From Methylocystis echinoides (GTDB lineage: Bacteria > Pseudomonadota > Alphaproteobacteria > Rhizobiales > Beijerinckiaceae), in NCBI RefSeq assembly GCF_027923385.1, contig NZ_BSEC01000006.1, positions 62,001 to 126,000 of the forward strand: a stretch of DNA of 64,000 nt, in the 5' to 3' direction. The notes beneath the pieces are model-generated. The model saw nothing but the letters and a program-made list of their open reading frames with translations. It ran no database searches and had not been told where the DNA came from. A program made the position numbers and the translations under genes. Of this stretch, positions 27,447-36,509 are shown piece after piece; within the stretch, counting starts at the first letter, position 1; each line of letters starts with the position of its first letter.

Positions 27447-28538
27447 CTACTCCTTTAAGCCAGCAAGAACCGCGAGCTTAATCGCCTCCGCGACGGTTTT
27501 CACTCCTAGCCGCCGCAACATGCGGGAACGATGAACTTCAACGGTTCGGACACTTATGCCGAGTTCGTGGGCAATCTCCTTGTGTGCCTGACCGTCCGCG
27601 AGCCGGACGAGCACCTGCCGCTCACGCTCGCTTAGCGTTTGCACACGAGCTGCCGCCTCGTCGCGCTCGTCGGTGACCTCAGAGGATCCTCCCTCCTTTG
27701 AATCGGTCAACGTCTTTGACGTTCTCGCAACCTCCTTCCCGACGACGCCAATCGCGACCGGTCCAGCCGGAGGAAGATCGAGGCGATAGAAATCGAACAG
27801 GAAAGGTCGGGTATCCTTCGACTTGGTATGGAGCAGCCGTAGCACTCCAGTCCAACGCCCGTCGGAGAGAATCCGATGCCAAACGCCATAACGCAGCTGA
27901 TCGCGGTCTCCGAGCGCCAGAAAATCGGCAATATGAAGTTCGGACGCCTCACGCAAATCAGCCAAGCCGACGTGTTCAAGGCCAGCGTGGTTCACGAAGA
28001 GCGGCCGGCCCTGAAGATTCACGATGCCGATGAAGTCGGACGAAGCGGCGATGAGCCTTGCGAGATATGCGTTCGGAGCAGTTTCTTCGCGCCGTCGCAA
28101 TTCCAACATGGCTTGGCTTGCCGCCATGCGCTGAAGGAGTGTTTCCACCTCAGTTGGGAAATCGGGCCGGTCCGACGCAACTATCACGGTCGCCTCGCCG
28201 TGATTGCCGATTGGCGTCGCGTGAACAGTCACCTTGTTGCCGCTGACTGGGCTGACGATCTTTCCCCCGTCCGTGATGGCTGCCAACAGGGAGTTGCGGA
28301 CAGTCGGAACGAATGGCGGCGGAAGACGTCCGTTGGGCCCATACACGAGCTCAACCACGACTTGCAGCGTCGCTATCGACATATATACAAAGTCGGCGTT
28401 GAGGGTCTTCACAAGGACCGAGGCCAGGCTTTCGACGACTGCGTCCTCCTCTAAGTCCTTCCAGTCCGCTTGCAGAGCGGATAGGCGAAAGAGGTCGTCG
28501 AGCGCGCGGACCAGCTTTTGATTTTCCTCCACAGGCAT
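27447..28538 (-). CDS. LuxR-type regulator with GAF-like and PAS domains
   Basis: This 363-residue protein has an N-terminal GAF-like region (about residues 25-150), a PAS domain (about 160-280, SSDFIGIVNLQGRPLFVN) and a C-terminal LuxR helix-turn-helix (LSERERQVLVRLADGQ, AHKEIAHELGISVRTVEVHRSRML). No receiver domain is present, so it is probably a direct sensor-regulator. It lies upstream of the crp-like gene on the same strand, separated by 226 bases. The signal is unknown. A cognate role in stress sensing is inferred from context only. Confidence 0.85.
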   Translation of the reverse strand: MPVEENQKLVRALDDLFRLSALQADWKDLEEDAVVESLASVLVKTLNADFVYMSIATLQVVVELVYGPNGRLPPPFVPTVRNSLLAAITDGGKIVSPVSGNKVTVHATPIGNHGEATVIVASDRPDFPTEVETLLQRMAASQAMLELRRREETAPNAYLARLIAASSDFIGIVNLQGRPLFVNHAGLEHVGLADLREASELHIADFLALGDRDQLRYGVWHRILSDGRWTGVLRLLHTKSKDTRPFLFDFYRLDLPPAGPVAIGVVGKEVARTSKTLTDSKEGGSSEVTDERDEAAARVQTLSERERQVLVRLADGQAHKEIAHELGISVRTVEVHRSRMLRRLGVKTVAEAIKLAVLAGLKE

Positions 28539-28763
28539 TCGCGTCTCCGCCGATCAGGGGTCTGACAGATCCTGCGGATCGGCTCTTGCCTGCTACAATC
28601 AGGATCGGTTTTCGGCTACAGTTGGGTTCGTGTCAGCCGAGTGCAACTAGCCATATCAGATGCAGCAGGCAGTTGTCAGGCTCGCTCCACGGACTAAATT
28701 TGCAGCGGCGGCTAGGGCCTGTCCAGACGGAGCGGCGAGAAGTGTGAACCCGAAAGTGAGACC

Positions 28764-29087
28764 ATGAGGTTGGACACAAACGTGACTGCGAAGAAGCGAC
28801 CCAGATATACCCTCCTCGATGATCCCGGGTCAGCTGCCGGGAACGAGATCATCGTCACTATTTTTGACTGGCAAGGGAAGGCCCCCATCCGGGCCACCCT
28901 CGGATGGATGGCGCATTCACGAGAAGGCGCGCACGTTGGCCCGGACGAGAGCGAGGAGGTCGATGTAGGCCTTGCACTCGCTCAGGCGCAGCGCCTGCTT
29001 CAGCGTTACGGTTTCCGTAGGATCGTGATCGTGCTTGAGCACGAAGACCTATGGGATCCCGCGTGGGGCGATCTTGTCCGCCGCTAA
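28764..29087 (+). CDS. Hypothetical protein, 107 residues
   Basis: No family is recognised. The protein starts MRLDTNVTAKKRPRYTLLDD and has a mixed strand-helix pattern. A Leu/Ala-rich helix (VGLALAQAQRLLQRYGF) is followed by RRIVIVLEHEDLWDPAWG, an acidic and aromatic end. There is no signal peptide or transmembrane segment. It lies ahead of the three-gene hsp20 operon, but a 249-base gap with its own promoter separates them. The gene call rests on codon pattern and length, and the product may be real but is not characterised. Confidence 0.5.
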   Translation: MRLDTNVTAKKRPRYTLLDDPGSAAGNEIIVTIFDWQGKAPIRATLGWMAHSREGAHVGPDESEEVDVGLALAQAQRLLQRYGFRRIVIVLEHEDLWDPAWGDLVRR

Positions 29088-29264
29088 CGCCGGGCTAGCG
29101 ACAATTGGGGCCGGACCGGGAACCTCGAGAGTCAAGCACCGGCGCGGCCCTGTTTGCACCCTGGGACAATTACCCCTTTCGGTCAAACCTTGAGCGGCAA
29201 CCCCGTCTAGGCCGATGGGCGGTCCCCTTTGGTAATGCCCCGGCGCAGCCAAATCGCGAAATAA

Positions 29265-29306
29265 CTGACGGTCATCAGTGCCAATCTGGCGGAGAGTCGC
29301 CACGAT
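29265..29306 (+). promoter_or_regulatory. FNR/FixK-type box and -10 upstream of the hsp20 operon
   Basis: CTGACGGTCATCAG contains TGACGGTCATCA at 29266-29277 (one asymmetric position). CACGAT at 29301-29306 starts after exactly 23 bases. The predicted transcript start is near 29313, 24 bases before the first hsp20 start codon. Confidence 0.55.
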
Positions 29307-29336
29307 CCCTTCAACGTCAGTAAAGGGAGTTGGCAA

Positions 29337-29777
29337 ATGCTCGCCTATCCAGGAAATGCGGGGCGCACGTTCGATCCATTCCGGCAGATGCGACTCATGC
29401 AACAAGATGTGAATCGCGTGATGAACAACCTGCGAGCCCCCACAACGTCTGAATTTCCCCCGATCAACATTTGGACCGGCCCCGACGGCGCCGTGATCAC
29501 TGCGGAGATTCCTGGCGTCGCTGCCGATGACCTCGACATCGCAGTCCATCAGAACACAGTAACCCTTCGTGGCAAACGAGCCTCCGACCCGGTCACCGAA
29601 GGCGCCGTTGTTCATCGCCAAGAGCGCGTTGCGGGTTCCTTTGCCCGCAGCCTTGTCCTTCCGTTCCGCGTAGATGGGGAGAAGGCCGCCGCAGCGTTCC
29701 GGAACGGGCTGCTTCGGCTCGAGCTCCCTCGCCCCGACGCTGATCGGCCTCGCAAAATCGCAATAAGCCGGACTTGA
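29337..29777 (+). CDS. Small heat shock protein Hsp20 (operon gene 1)
   Basis: This 146-residue alpha-crystallin protein has an N-terminal arm (FDPFRQMRLMQQDVNRVMNN), domain motifs ITAEIPGVAADDLDIAV and TVTLRGKR, and the anchor IAI in RKIAISRT. AAAGGGAG precedes the ATG. It is the first of three tandem hsp20 genes separated by 12 and 7 bases, so they form one operon under the FNR-type promoter. It probably forms hetero-oligomers with its neighbours. Confidence 0.92.
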   Translation: MLAYPGNAGRTFDPFRQMRLMQQDVNRVMNNLRAPTTSEFPPINIWTGPDGAVITAEIPGVAADDLDIAVHQNTVTLRGKRASDPVTEGAVVHRQERVAGSFARSLVLPFRVDGEKAAAAFRNGLLRLELPRPDADRPRKIAISRT

Positions 29778-29789
29778 AGGAGACCCGTC

Positions 29790-30173
29790 ATGGCCGCTCA
29801 GGACACCAGTGTAGGCGAGGCCGCCGAATCCACACGAGATGCGCCGGTCTTCGTCCCTCCAGCAGATATAATCGAGGATCAGTCCAGCCTGTTGATGGTT
29901 TTGGACCTCCCCGGCGCCGATCCCGAAAGCCTCGATGTGACGCTCGACAAGCGGCTCTTGCGGATCGCGGCGCGCTCGGTGCCGAGCCGCCCCGAAGGCT
30001 ACACACTGCAGCACGCCGAGTATTGGGATGGCAATTACGAGCGGAGTTTTGTCATCTCAGAGCCAGTCGACGTGGCGAAAATCGAAGCGATTTTCAAAGA
30101 CGGCGTTCTGCGGCTGACGCTGCCAAAGGCGACGCCGGCGCCGGCTGCCAAGATTTCCGTCAAGGCGGCGTGA
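29790..30173 (+). CDS. Small heat shock protein Hsp20 (operon gene 2)
   Basis: This 127-residue, short Hsp20 has an N-terminal arm of only about 25 residues (TSVGEAAESTRDAPVFVPP), then DLPGADPESLDVTLD and LLRIAARSV. The C-terminal anchor is I-S-V in AKISVKAA. AAGGAGA lies upstream. The shortened arm and divergence from its neighbours suggest a distinct part in a mixed oligomer, as is known for class A and B sHsp pairs of rhizobia. Confidence 0.9.
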   Translation: MAAQDTSVGEAAESTRDAPVFVPPADIIEDQSSLLMVLDLPGADPESLDVTLDKRLLRIAARSVPSRPEGYTLQHAEYWDGNYERSFVISEPVDVAKIEAIFKDGVLRLTLPKATPAPAAKISVKAA

Positions 30174-30180
30174 GGCGACG

Positions 30181-30681
30181 ATGAAAATCACCGACCTCAT
30201 TCCTTGGAGCGGCTCCGGGCGGCACGTGGGTCCGCAAACGGGACCGGTGGACCCGCTTCGTGCGCTGCGGCAGGACATTGACCGCGCATTTGAGCAATTC
30301 TGGAGGATGCTTCCATCCCCATTTCCGGAGTTCGCACCCTCCGCACCTGATTCCGTCCGGCTGGATGTCAGCGATAGCGACAAGGCGATAACGGTCACCG
30401 CCGAATTGCCTGGCCTCTCTGAGGATGACATCGAGCTTTCGATCAGTGAGGGCTCTCTGACGATCCGCGGCGAAAGGAGTACCGACCGAAAAACTGAAGA
30501 CGGAGGGCTCATCGTTCGCGAGCGAGCATACGGCTCCTTCCAACGCACCCTGCAGCTTCCAGACGGTGTCGATGCCGATGCGGCAAGCGCGACATTCAAG
30601 AACGGGATATTGACCATCGAGGTCCCGAAAACGGTTGAGTCAATCCCCAGTATTCAACGCATCCCTGTGCAGGCGGGTTAA
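30181..30681 (+). CDS. Small heat shock protein Hsp20 (operon gene 3)
   Basis: This 166-residue protein has the opening MKITDLIPWSG and ALRQDIDRAFEQFWRML, and domain motifs TAELPGLSEDDIEL and GSLTIRGERS. The C-terminal anchor is I-P-V in IQRIPVQAG. It is similar in plan to the protein at 17959 (LIPWG opening), so the two may be paralogues. It begins seven bases after gene 2 and is the operon's last gene, followed by a hairpin at 30713. Confidence 0.92.
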   Translation: MKITDLIPWSGSGRHVGPQTGPVDPLRALRQDIDRAFEQFWRMLPSPFPEFAPSAPDSVRLDVSDSDKAITVTAELPGLSEDDIELSISEGSLTIRGERSTDRKTEDGGLIVRERAYGSFQRTLQLPDGVDADAASATFKNGILTIEVPKTVESIPSIQRIPVQAG

Positions 30682-30712
30682 TATTGCCGCTCCAAGCCCC
30701 ACCCGCCTTGCC

Positions 30713-30743
30713 TGCCCGCCATCCTCCCCCGGGGTGGCGGGCA
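30713..30743 (+). terminator. Terminator-like hairpin after hsp20 operon
   Basis: TGCCCGCCA at 30713-30721 pairs with TGGCGGGCA at 30735-30743 and is followed by ACTTTGT. It is a plausible end of the three-gene operon. Confidence 0.6.
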
Positions 30744-31221
30744 ACTTTGTGACCGCACCAGCTCATCATTGGCCGGCGGCGATCCCGGTGAAATTCCGGA
30801 TTCCGCTCCTGCCTGGTTTGCAGGATGAAGATCGACATCGACGACATTGGAAATGACCGGCCGGATCGTGCCGCCCATAGCGGAGGCGTCATGCCAATAT
30901 GTGCCATTGGCACCGATAACGACGGAACCGTTACCTCCGCCACCGAGCGACCAGCGGGGCGGCGCATCGTCGAGTGATGAAGGCGAAATGCTCATGGGTC
31001 ACGAGCCGTAATTTAAGCTGAGACATTATCTCGGTCTGCTGCGGATTGATCGCCAAGACGCTATCCAGCCGGTGTCGGAAAAGGCAGACTTGGTTTGGTA
31101 AGCCCAAGTCCTTTCGGTAACGAAAGCTCTGGTCTTTGGCCTCGTGTCGGAGATCCCCACGACGAGCATGGGACGCTCCCGGGCGTCCCGATTGTTCGTC
31201 CGTGAGGTCGCTCATTCGAGG
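30744..31221. other. Gap with no recognised gene
   Basis: This is about 480 bases between the hsp20 operon and the flavin monooxygenase gene. Minus-strand open frames of about 100 codons exist here (for example 30678-30995), but they match no family known to me and have no convincing ribosome site. No FNR-type box was seen. Confidence 0.4.
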
Positions 31222-31257
31222 AACGCTCCGGTCGAACGTGATCGACACAGGAGCGTT
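31222..31257 (+). promoter_or_regulatory. Nested dyad over the monooxygenase ribosome site
   Basis: AACGCTCC at 31222-31229 pairs with GGAGCGTT at 31250-31257, and inside it GTCGA (31231-31235) pairs with TCGAC (31242-31246). The right arm contains the AGGAG ribosome site, two bases before the ATG at 31260. It is either a repressor operator or a hairpin that hides the ribosome site. Confidence 0.45.
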
Positions 31258-31259
31258 TC

Positions 31260-32816
31260 ATGCCCAATTCCCAACCCATCTACGAAGTCGTAATCGCCGG
31301 CGGCGGCCCGGTCGGGCTCTTCCTTGCCTGCGAGTTGCGTCTCGCAGGCGTCTCCGTCCTTGTCCTGGAGCAGGCTGCCGATCCGCTGTCTCCTTTGAAG
31401 GCATTGCCGTTCGGAATGCGCGGTCTGTCCGCGCCGACCCTTGAGGTCCTCGATCGCCGCGGCCTGCTCGACGACGTCAGGGAGGCGAGCCAAGCGAACA
31501 ATGCCTCGGGCGCCACCAAGGCCTTCGCGCATTGGATGCAGCAACAGCAGCAGCGCCGGCCTGCCGGCCATTTCGCCGGCATCCAGTTCTTTAACGAGGA
31601 CATCGACGTCTCGCGGTGGCCGTACCGGCTGCCGAGTCTGGCCGGGGTCAATCTAGCCGTGGACATGCAGTCCCTGGAAACCGTCCTCGCTGCCCGGGCG
31701 ACCGCAATGGGGGCGGAGATCCAGCGTGGCGTCGGAGTCGAAGCTTTCGAGCAGACCGACAACACCGTGATCGTCCGCGCTGGCGGCCAGACCTTCCACT
31801 CGCGATGGCTAGTGGCCTGCGATGGCGGGCGCAGCGCCGTGCGCAAGGCTGGCGGCTTCGAATTCGCCGGCACCGATCCCGAATTCACCGGCTACTCGGT
31901 CGAGGTGGAACTGGCAAACCCGGAGACGCTCCGCGTCGGACGCACCTATACCCGGACGGGCATGTACACCTACGCGCAGCCCGGCACGATCGCGATGGTC
32001 GACTTCGATCGCGGCGCCTTCCACCGCACACAGCCGATCACGATGGACCACGTGCAGGTTGTTTTGCGCCGGATCTCCGGCGCCGACGTCACCTTGACCG
32101 CCCTCCGGCTCGCGACCACATGGACGGACCGAGCCCGCCAGGCGACGGCCTACCGCAACGGACGGGTGATGCTTGCCGGCGACGCCGCGCACACGCATTC
32201 GCCGCTGGGCGGTCAGGGTCTCAATCTAGGCCTCGGCGACGCAACAAACCTGGGCTGGAAGCTGGCGGCCACCATCCATGGGCGCGCCCCGGCCGGATTG
32301 CTCGATAGCTATTTCGCTGAACGCCATCCCGAGGGCGCGCGGATTCTCGACTGGTCCCGCGCTCAGGTCGCGCTTATGCGCCCTACGCCGAGCACCCGAG
32401 CGCTCGAATCTATCATCCGCGATCTCATCGGAACGCGTGACGGCGCGACCTACTTCGCCGAAAAGGTATGGGGCCTGTCGCTGCGCTATGATCTCGGCGG
32501 CGGTCACCCTTTGGTGGGCCGGAGCGCTCCCGATTTTACGCTGATCGATGGAACGAGGGTGGGGAAACTCCTGCAGGACGGCCGTGGCCTGCTGCTGGAT
32601 TTTGCTCCAGGCGCGCCGCTACGGCTGCTGGCCGGCCGCTGGCAGGGGCGGTTCAACTACATTTCGGGGGACGCCGAGAACCGGCTCGGATTACGCGCCA
32701 TCCTCATCCGTCCCGATGGTATGGTTGCCTCAGCGATTGAGAGCGCCGCAGACGATCAAGGCGTTCGCCAGGCGGCCGAGCGCTGGTTCGGTGAGCCTGA
32801 CGGGCCGCCTAGCTAA
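31260..32816 (+). CDS. FAD-dependent aromatic-type monooxygenase
   Basis: This 518-residue flavoprotein of the PheA/TfdB class has the FAD-binding fold VVIAGGGPVGLFLACEL at residues 10-26, a second FAD motif GDAAHTHSPLGGQGLNLGLGDATN at about residues 306-329, and a C-terminal thioredoxin-like domain from about residue 410. Such enzymes hydroxylate phenolic or polyketide rings with NAD(P)H and oxygen. The substrate is unknown. Its end overlaps the end of the convergent aldo/keto reductase gene by 4 bases. No FNR-type box precedes it; a dyad covers its ribosome site. Confidence 0.88.
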   Translation: MPNSQPIYEVVIAGGGPVGLFLACELRLAGVSVLVLEQAADPLSPLKALPFGMRGLSAPTLEVLDRRGLLDDVREASQANNASGATKAFAHWMQQQQQRRPAGHFAGIQFFNEDIDVSRWPYRLPSLAGVNLAVDMQSLETVLAARATAMGAEIQRGVGVEAFEQTDNTVIVRAGGQTFHSRWLVACDGGRSAVRKAGGFEFAGTDPEFTGYSVEVELANPETLRVGRTYTRTGMYTYAQPGTIAMVDFDRGAFHRTQPITMDHVQVVLRRISGADVTLTALRLATTWTDRARQATAYRNGRVMLAGDAAHTHSPLGGQGLNLGLGDATNLGWKLAATIHGRAPAGLLDSYFAERHPEGARILDWSRAQVALMRPTPSTRALESIIRDLIGTRDGATYFAEKVWGLSLRYDLGGGHPLVGRSAPDFTLIDGTRVGKLLQDGRGLLLDFAPGAPLRLLAGRWQGRFNYISGDAENRLGLRAILIRPDGMVASAIESAADDQGVRQAAERWFGEPDGPPS

Positions 32817-33640
32817 GTCGTGCTGCGCGGCATGGCGAAGATGCGAACGAGTTCAACCAGATCTGCCGGGGCAAGTCGCAGATCGAGCGCGTCGCGGTTC
32901 TCCCTCACATGCCGTACGTTTCCTGCTTTCGGAATCGCGACAATTCCGTCCTGTCTCAAGACCCAGGCGAGGGCCAGCTGGGCGCGGCTACAGCCGTACC
33001 GCTCTGCCGCGCGGGCAAGCCGCCCGTCCCTAGCGAGATGACCTCCGCAGATGGGAGAATGTGCCATGATCGGAACACCCCGCTCCCTGCACCATGGAAG
33101 AAGGTCGCACTCGATGTCTCGCCGGCACAGATTGTAGGCGATCTGATTTACCTGCACCAATTTTCCCACGGGAATGGCCGCGAGGTCCTTCAAATCGCGG
33201 ATGAGGAAATTTCCGACACCCCAATAGCGTATTTTCCCGGCGCTTCTGAGCGCCTCAAAGCCGTCGATCGTTTCGGCGAGAGGGACGTTGCCTCGCCAAT
33301 GCAGCAGAAAAAGATCAATTCGGTCCGTACGAAGTCTTCTCAGGCTGCGTTCGCAAGACGTAACGACACCGAGGCGGGAAGCGTGATGCGGATGAACCTT
33401 GCTCACAAGGAACACCTTCTCGCGCTGCCCGTCGATCGCCTCCGCCACCACCTGCTCTGCTCCACCGTCTGCGTAAGACTCCGCGGTGTCGATTAGAGTC
33501 ATCCCGAGATCGATGCCCGTCTTCAACGCGGCGATCTCGTCGCGAGATGAACCGCTGTGCTCCCCCATTCCAGCTGTGCCTTGTCCGAGCACCGGTATAG
33601 CCTCGCCCGCCGGCAAGGTGGTCTTCCTGCTCGCTGACAT
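32813..33640 (-). CDS. Aldo/keto reductase
   Basis: This 275-residue NADPH-dependent aldehyde/ketone reductase has the catalytic tetrad visible: Asp and Tyr in DTAESYADGG, Lys in LVSKVHPHH, His in LFLLHWRGN. The coenzyme end AIPKAGNVRHVREN is standard. The start at 33640 is chosen for the AGGAAA upstream; the in-frame extension to 33679 has no ribosome site. A predicted FNR-type promoter lies upstream. It probably removes reactive aldehydes formed under stress. Confidence 0.9.
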   Translation of the reverse strand: MSASRKTTLPAGEAIPVLGQGTAGMGEHSGSSRDEIAALKTGIDLGMTLIDTAESYADGGAEQVVAEAIDGQREKVFLVSKVHPHHASRLGVVTSCERSLRRLRTDRIDLFLLHWRGNVPLAETIDGFEALRSAGKIRYWGVGNFLIRDLKDLAAIPVGKLVQVNQIAYNLCRRDIECDLLPWCRERGVPIMAHSPICGGHLARDGRLARAAERYGCSRAQLALAWVLRQDGIVAIPKAGNVRHVRENRDALDLRLAPADLVELVRIFAMPRSTT

Positions 33641-33683
33641 GGGGTTTCCTAACTGGCACGGTGGCAAGAGCGCGCACAAATTG

Positions 33684-33725
33684 AGGCTAACTGATCTCGC
33701 AGGGCTGGGAACTGACCACCGTCAC
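33684..33725 (-). promoter_or_regulatory. FNR/FixK-type box and -10 upstream of aldo/keto reductase
   Basis: TGACCACCGTCA at 33713-33724 (plus-strand reading, symmetric) is followed on the minus strand, after exactly 23 bases, by TAGCCT (33689 to 33684). The start codon is at 33640. The rest of the 356-base gap to 33997 holds no recognisable gene. Confidence 0.55.
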
Positions 33726-33996
33726 GCTGGGTTGGAGACGGCGCCCGCGTGTGTGCGATTTTTTGAGGACTGACTGCGCCTACGACCCTCGCCCCGACAT
33801 GTGGGATTCCCTTATCGTAAGAACCCCTAATGGCAGGTCTCGGCAGATGACGGAGGCAGGATCGGAGTAATAGTCTACGAGCGAACGCTCCGAGCCGGCA
33901 GATCACGCGCACTGTTCGGAGGTCGAAGGCCCGGTACTCACCAAATAGTTTCGATGCCCTGGACCGATGGGGAATTCGACGCAACGATCCCATGCC

Positions 33997-35037
33997 TTAG
34001 ACTGCCTCTATGATCACCTTTAGCGCTCGTGTGTCCGCAGCCTTCGAGAAAGTGTCATATGCATCAAGGATATCGTCGAGCTTAAAACGATGGGTAATCA
34101 ACTGCTTAGGATCGATCTTTCCTGATCGTACCGTCTTGAGCAACATAGGCGTGCTGACCGTGTCCACTAAACGGGTAGTGATGGCGATATTATGAGACCA
34201 GAGCTTCTCGAGATGCAGGTCGGCCTTGAAGCCATGAACCCCAACATTAGCGATAACGCCCCCGGCCGCGACGATCTCCTGGCACAGCTCGAACGTCGGT
34301 GCGATACCCACTGCCTCTATGACCGTATCAACGCCTTTGTTTTCCGTCAGCTCGAAGACCCTCTGCTTCGCCTCTTCTCCAGTGGCTCTTATCGTGTTTG
34401 TCGCGCCGAAGCGCTTTGCAGCCTGCAGCCGATTCTCATCAAGATCGATGACGATGAGTTCCGCCGGTGAATAGAACTGCGCAGTGAGTAACGCAGCTAA
34501 TCCGACCGGCCCGGCGCCGACGATGGCGACGGACCCGCCAGGTTGCACTTTGCCGTTGAGAACACCGCATTCGAAGCCAGTCGGCAAGATGTCGCTCAAC
34601 ATGACGAGGGCGTCTTCGTCGGCCCCGTCCGGGATCGGATAAAGGCTGGTGTCGGCGTGAGGAATACGAACGTACTCGGCCTGAGTCCCGTCGATCGTAT
34701 TGCCAAGGATCCAGCCTCCTGTGGTGCAGTGAGAATACATTCCACGCCGGCAGTACTCGCACTTCCCGCAGGACGAGATGCAGGAAATCAACACGGAGTC
34801 GCCCTTCTTGAACTGGGTTACACCCGCGCCAACCTGCTCTATGACTCCTACGCCCTCATGGCCAAGGATACGTCCAGGAGTGCACGACGGCACGTCTCCT
34901 TTGAGGATATGGAGATCGGTGCCACAGATTGTGGTCTTCGTCATCCTTACAATTGCGTCGGTCGCGCTGTCGATCACCGGGATGTTGCGGTCCTTCAACG
35001 TCTTTCGGCCCGGTCCCTCAAAGATTAGAGCTTTCAC
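33997..35037 (-). CDS. Zinc-dependent alcohol dehydrogenase
   Basis: This 346-residue medium-chain dehydrogenase has the catalytic zinc ligand Cys in TICGTDLHILKG, His-Glu in ILGHEGVGVIEQVG, the structural zinc cysteines CGKCEYCRRGMYSHC, and the NAD-binding loop IVGAGPVGLAALL. It oxidises or reduces small alcohols and aldehydes; the substrate is not readable. It has a well-formed FNR-type promoter 68 bases upstream. With the aldo/keto reductase it may handle aldehyde load or redox balance when respiration is limited. Confidence 0.92.
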   Translation of the reverse strand: MKALIFEGPGRKTLKDRNIPVIDSATDAIVRMTKTTICGTDLHILKGDVPSCTPGRILGHEGVGVIEQVGAGVTQFKKGDSVLISCISSCGKCEYCRRGMYSHCTTGGWILGNTIDGTQAEYVRIPHADTSLYPIPDGADEDALVMLSDILPTGFECGVLNGKVQPGGSVAIVGAGPVGLAALLTAQFYSPAELIVIDLDENRLQAAKRFGATNTIRATGEEAKQRVFELTENKGVDTVIEAVGIAPTFELCQEIVAAGGVIANVGVHGFKADLHLEKLWSHNIAITTRLVDTVSTPMLLKTVRSGKIDPKQLITHRFKLDDILDAYDTFSKAADTRALKVIIEAV

Positions 35038-35076
35038 AGCGGTCTCCGCGTCTGACTATCTTCAAGTGCGGTGGCC

Positions 35077-35118
35077 AGGATAGGTGAGGCTCGACCACCA
35101 CGCACTGACGTTGATCAT
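35077..35118 (-). promoter_or_regulatory. FNR/FixK-type box and -10 upstream of alcohol dehydrogenase
   Basis: TGACGTTGATCA at 35106-35117 is followed on the minus strand, after exactly 23 bases, by TATCCT (35082 to 35077), a good -10. The predicted transcript start is near 35070, 33 bases before the gene. Confidence 0.6.
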
Positions 35119-35336
35119 TTTTCCAAAGCAAGTCCCAAGACCCACGGTCGGGGTCTCGCTCTGGTGATCGGAAAAGCTACGGCAATGGAGATTGGCTCGC
35201 TGAACAGAACCAGCCTGAGTCATCGCAGGTGTCCCTCCGAGTGCAAGTCCTAATCAAACAGCGGCGTCAGATTGTGAGGGGCCATGGTCGGGCTTCCGCG
35301 GTTTAAGGCGCGCTCATGGGCAAAAGGGCGGCGAAG

Positions 35337-35378
35337 CTGACGAGCGTCAATGTGTTCGCACGGTCGAGGTCTCATCCT
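35337..35378 (+). promoter_or_regulatory. FNR/FixK-type box and -10 upstream of usp
   Basis: CTGACGAGCGTCAA contains the palindrome TGACGAGCGTCA at 35338-35349. CATCCT at 35373-35378 starts after exactly 23 bases. The usp start codon is at 35432. The 394-base intergenic region (35038-35431) thus holds two divergent promoters of the same type and no gene. Confidence 0.6.
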
Positions 35379-35431
35379 ACTGGGCCGACCGTCGACATAG
35401 GTCAAACCGTTGCCACAGCTTGGAGGCGAGA

Positions 35432-36268
35432 ATGATAAAGGTCTTGGTTGTCAGAGTTGACGGAACCAGTGGCGACGAATTCCGCCTCGCAGCCGCAGAA
35501 AGTTTGGCGAAACTCTTCGAAACGCATGTTGTTGGCCTGATAATCAATGTTCTGCCCGAACCGATCATCGTAGAGACCATGACCAGCGTAACCGACTGGT
35601 CAGAGAGTCTTGAACACGCACGCGCACAAGGACGGCAATTCGAGGAGCGGACGAAGGAGCGGCTGAAGAGTCTCGCTCCTTCGTCGGAGGTGCGTCGTAT
35701 CGATGCATATTCCCATGAGCGGGCGTTCCTCACCGCCCGGGAATGTCGGAGCGCAGACGTGCTCGTCGGTCTTCGACTGAGCGACGATGATGATACAATT
35801 GAGCTGCATGACGTGATCGAGGAGACGCTATTCGAGGCGGGCCGACACATCTTTCTCGTGGCCGACCAGAAGACCTTCGATGGAGGCTTTGAGCATTCAG
35901 TTGTCGCTTGGAACGGGAGCCGCGAGGCAACGCGTGCAGTGGCGGAGGCCTTGCCGTATCTGAAAAAATCAAAAGCGGTAACTGTTCTGCGCATAGGCGC
36001 CGAAACAGATTCAATCCTCTCGGCTGTGCAGGATGACAGGCTGGTCGCATACCTCCGGAGACATGGCATTATCGCTTCGCTGGAGCGAGTTCCGCACAAG
36101 GGGTTCCAGGACATTGCGACAGTGCTCATCCATGAAGTGGTCGCTCGTAAGGGCGATCTGCTCGTGATGGGTGGTTACGGTCATTCGCGCCTGCGCGAAT
36201 GGTTGCTCGGAGGCACTACATACAGGTTACTTCGTAAGTGCCCGATCTCGCTTGTGATGGCGCACTGA
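35432..36268 (+). CDS. Tandem universal stress protein
   Basis: This 278-residue protein has two UspA domains. The second ends with the ATP-binding pattern MGGYGHSRLREWLLGGTT (G-x2-G-x9-G-T), while the first lacks it. The start at 35432 (MIKVLVVRVDG) has GGAGG upstream. Usp proteins accumulate in hypoxia and stasis and often belong to FNR/FixK-type regulons in alphaproteobacteria, which agrees with the box upstream. The exact role is not known. Confidence 0.9.
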   Translation: MIKVLVVRVDGTSGDEFRLAAAESLAKLFETHVVGLIINVLPEPIIVETMTSVTDWSESLEHARAQGRQFEERTKERLKSLAPSSEVRRIDAYSHERAFLTARECRSADVLVGLRLSDDDDTIELHDVIEETLFEAGRHIFLVADQKTFDGGFEHSVVAWNGSREATRAVAEALPYLKKSKAVTVLRIGAETDSILSAVQDDRLVAYLRRHGIIASLERVPHKGFQDIATVLIHEVVARKGDLLVMGGYGHSRLREWLLGGTTYRLLRKCPISLVMAH

Positions 36269-36509
36269 AGACGGCCTTGTACACTACCGACCGCGTTGAA
36301 GAATGTTTCGAACGCTATGCGCGGCGTCGCTGCGTCCGTGAACAAGCAAAGTAGTTCACGCATCCCTTTACTCATAGGATGTGCTGTCGCGTCTTTGCAT
36401 TGGTAGCAATAGCGGGCGTCGGGAGTACCTCCCTGCGGCGTCGTGGGTTCAGGCCGGAGGGTTGCATCAATGAAATGCAGGTCTGCCATAAGGGTTGAGG
36501 CGCGGTGAG

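Noticed and set aside
30678..31248. Two minus-strand open frames of about 100 codons upstream of the monooxygenase gene
   Set aside because: No recognisable family, poor start contexts, and overlap with a terminator hairpin of the hsp20 operon.
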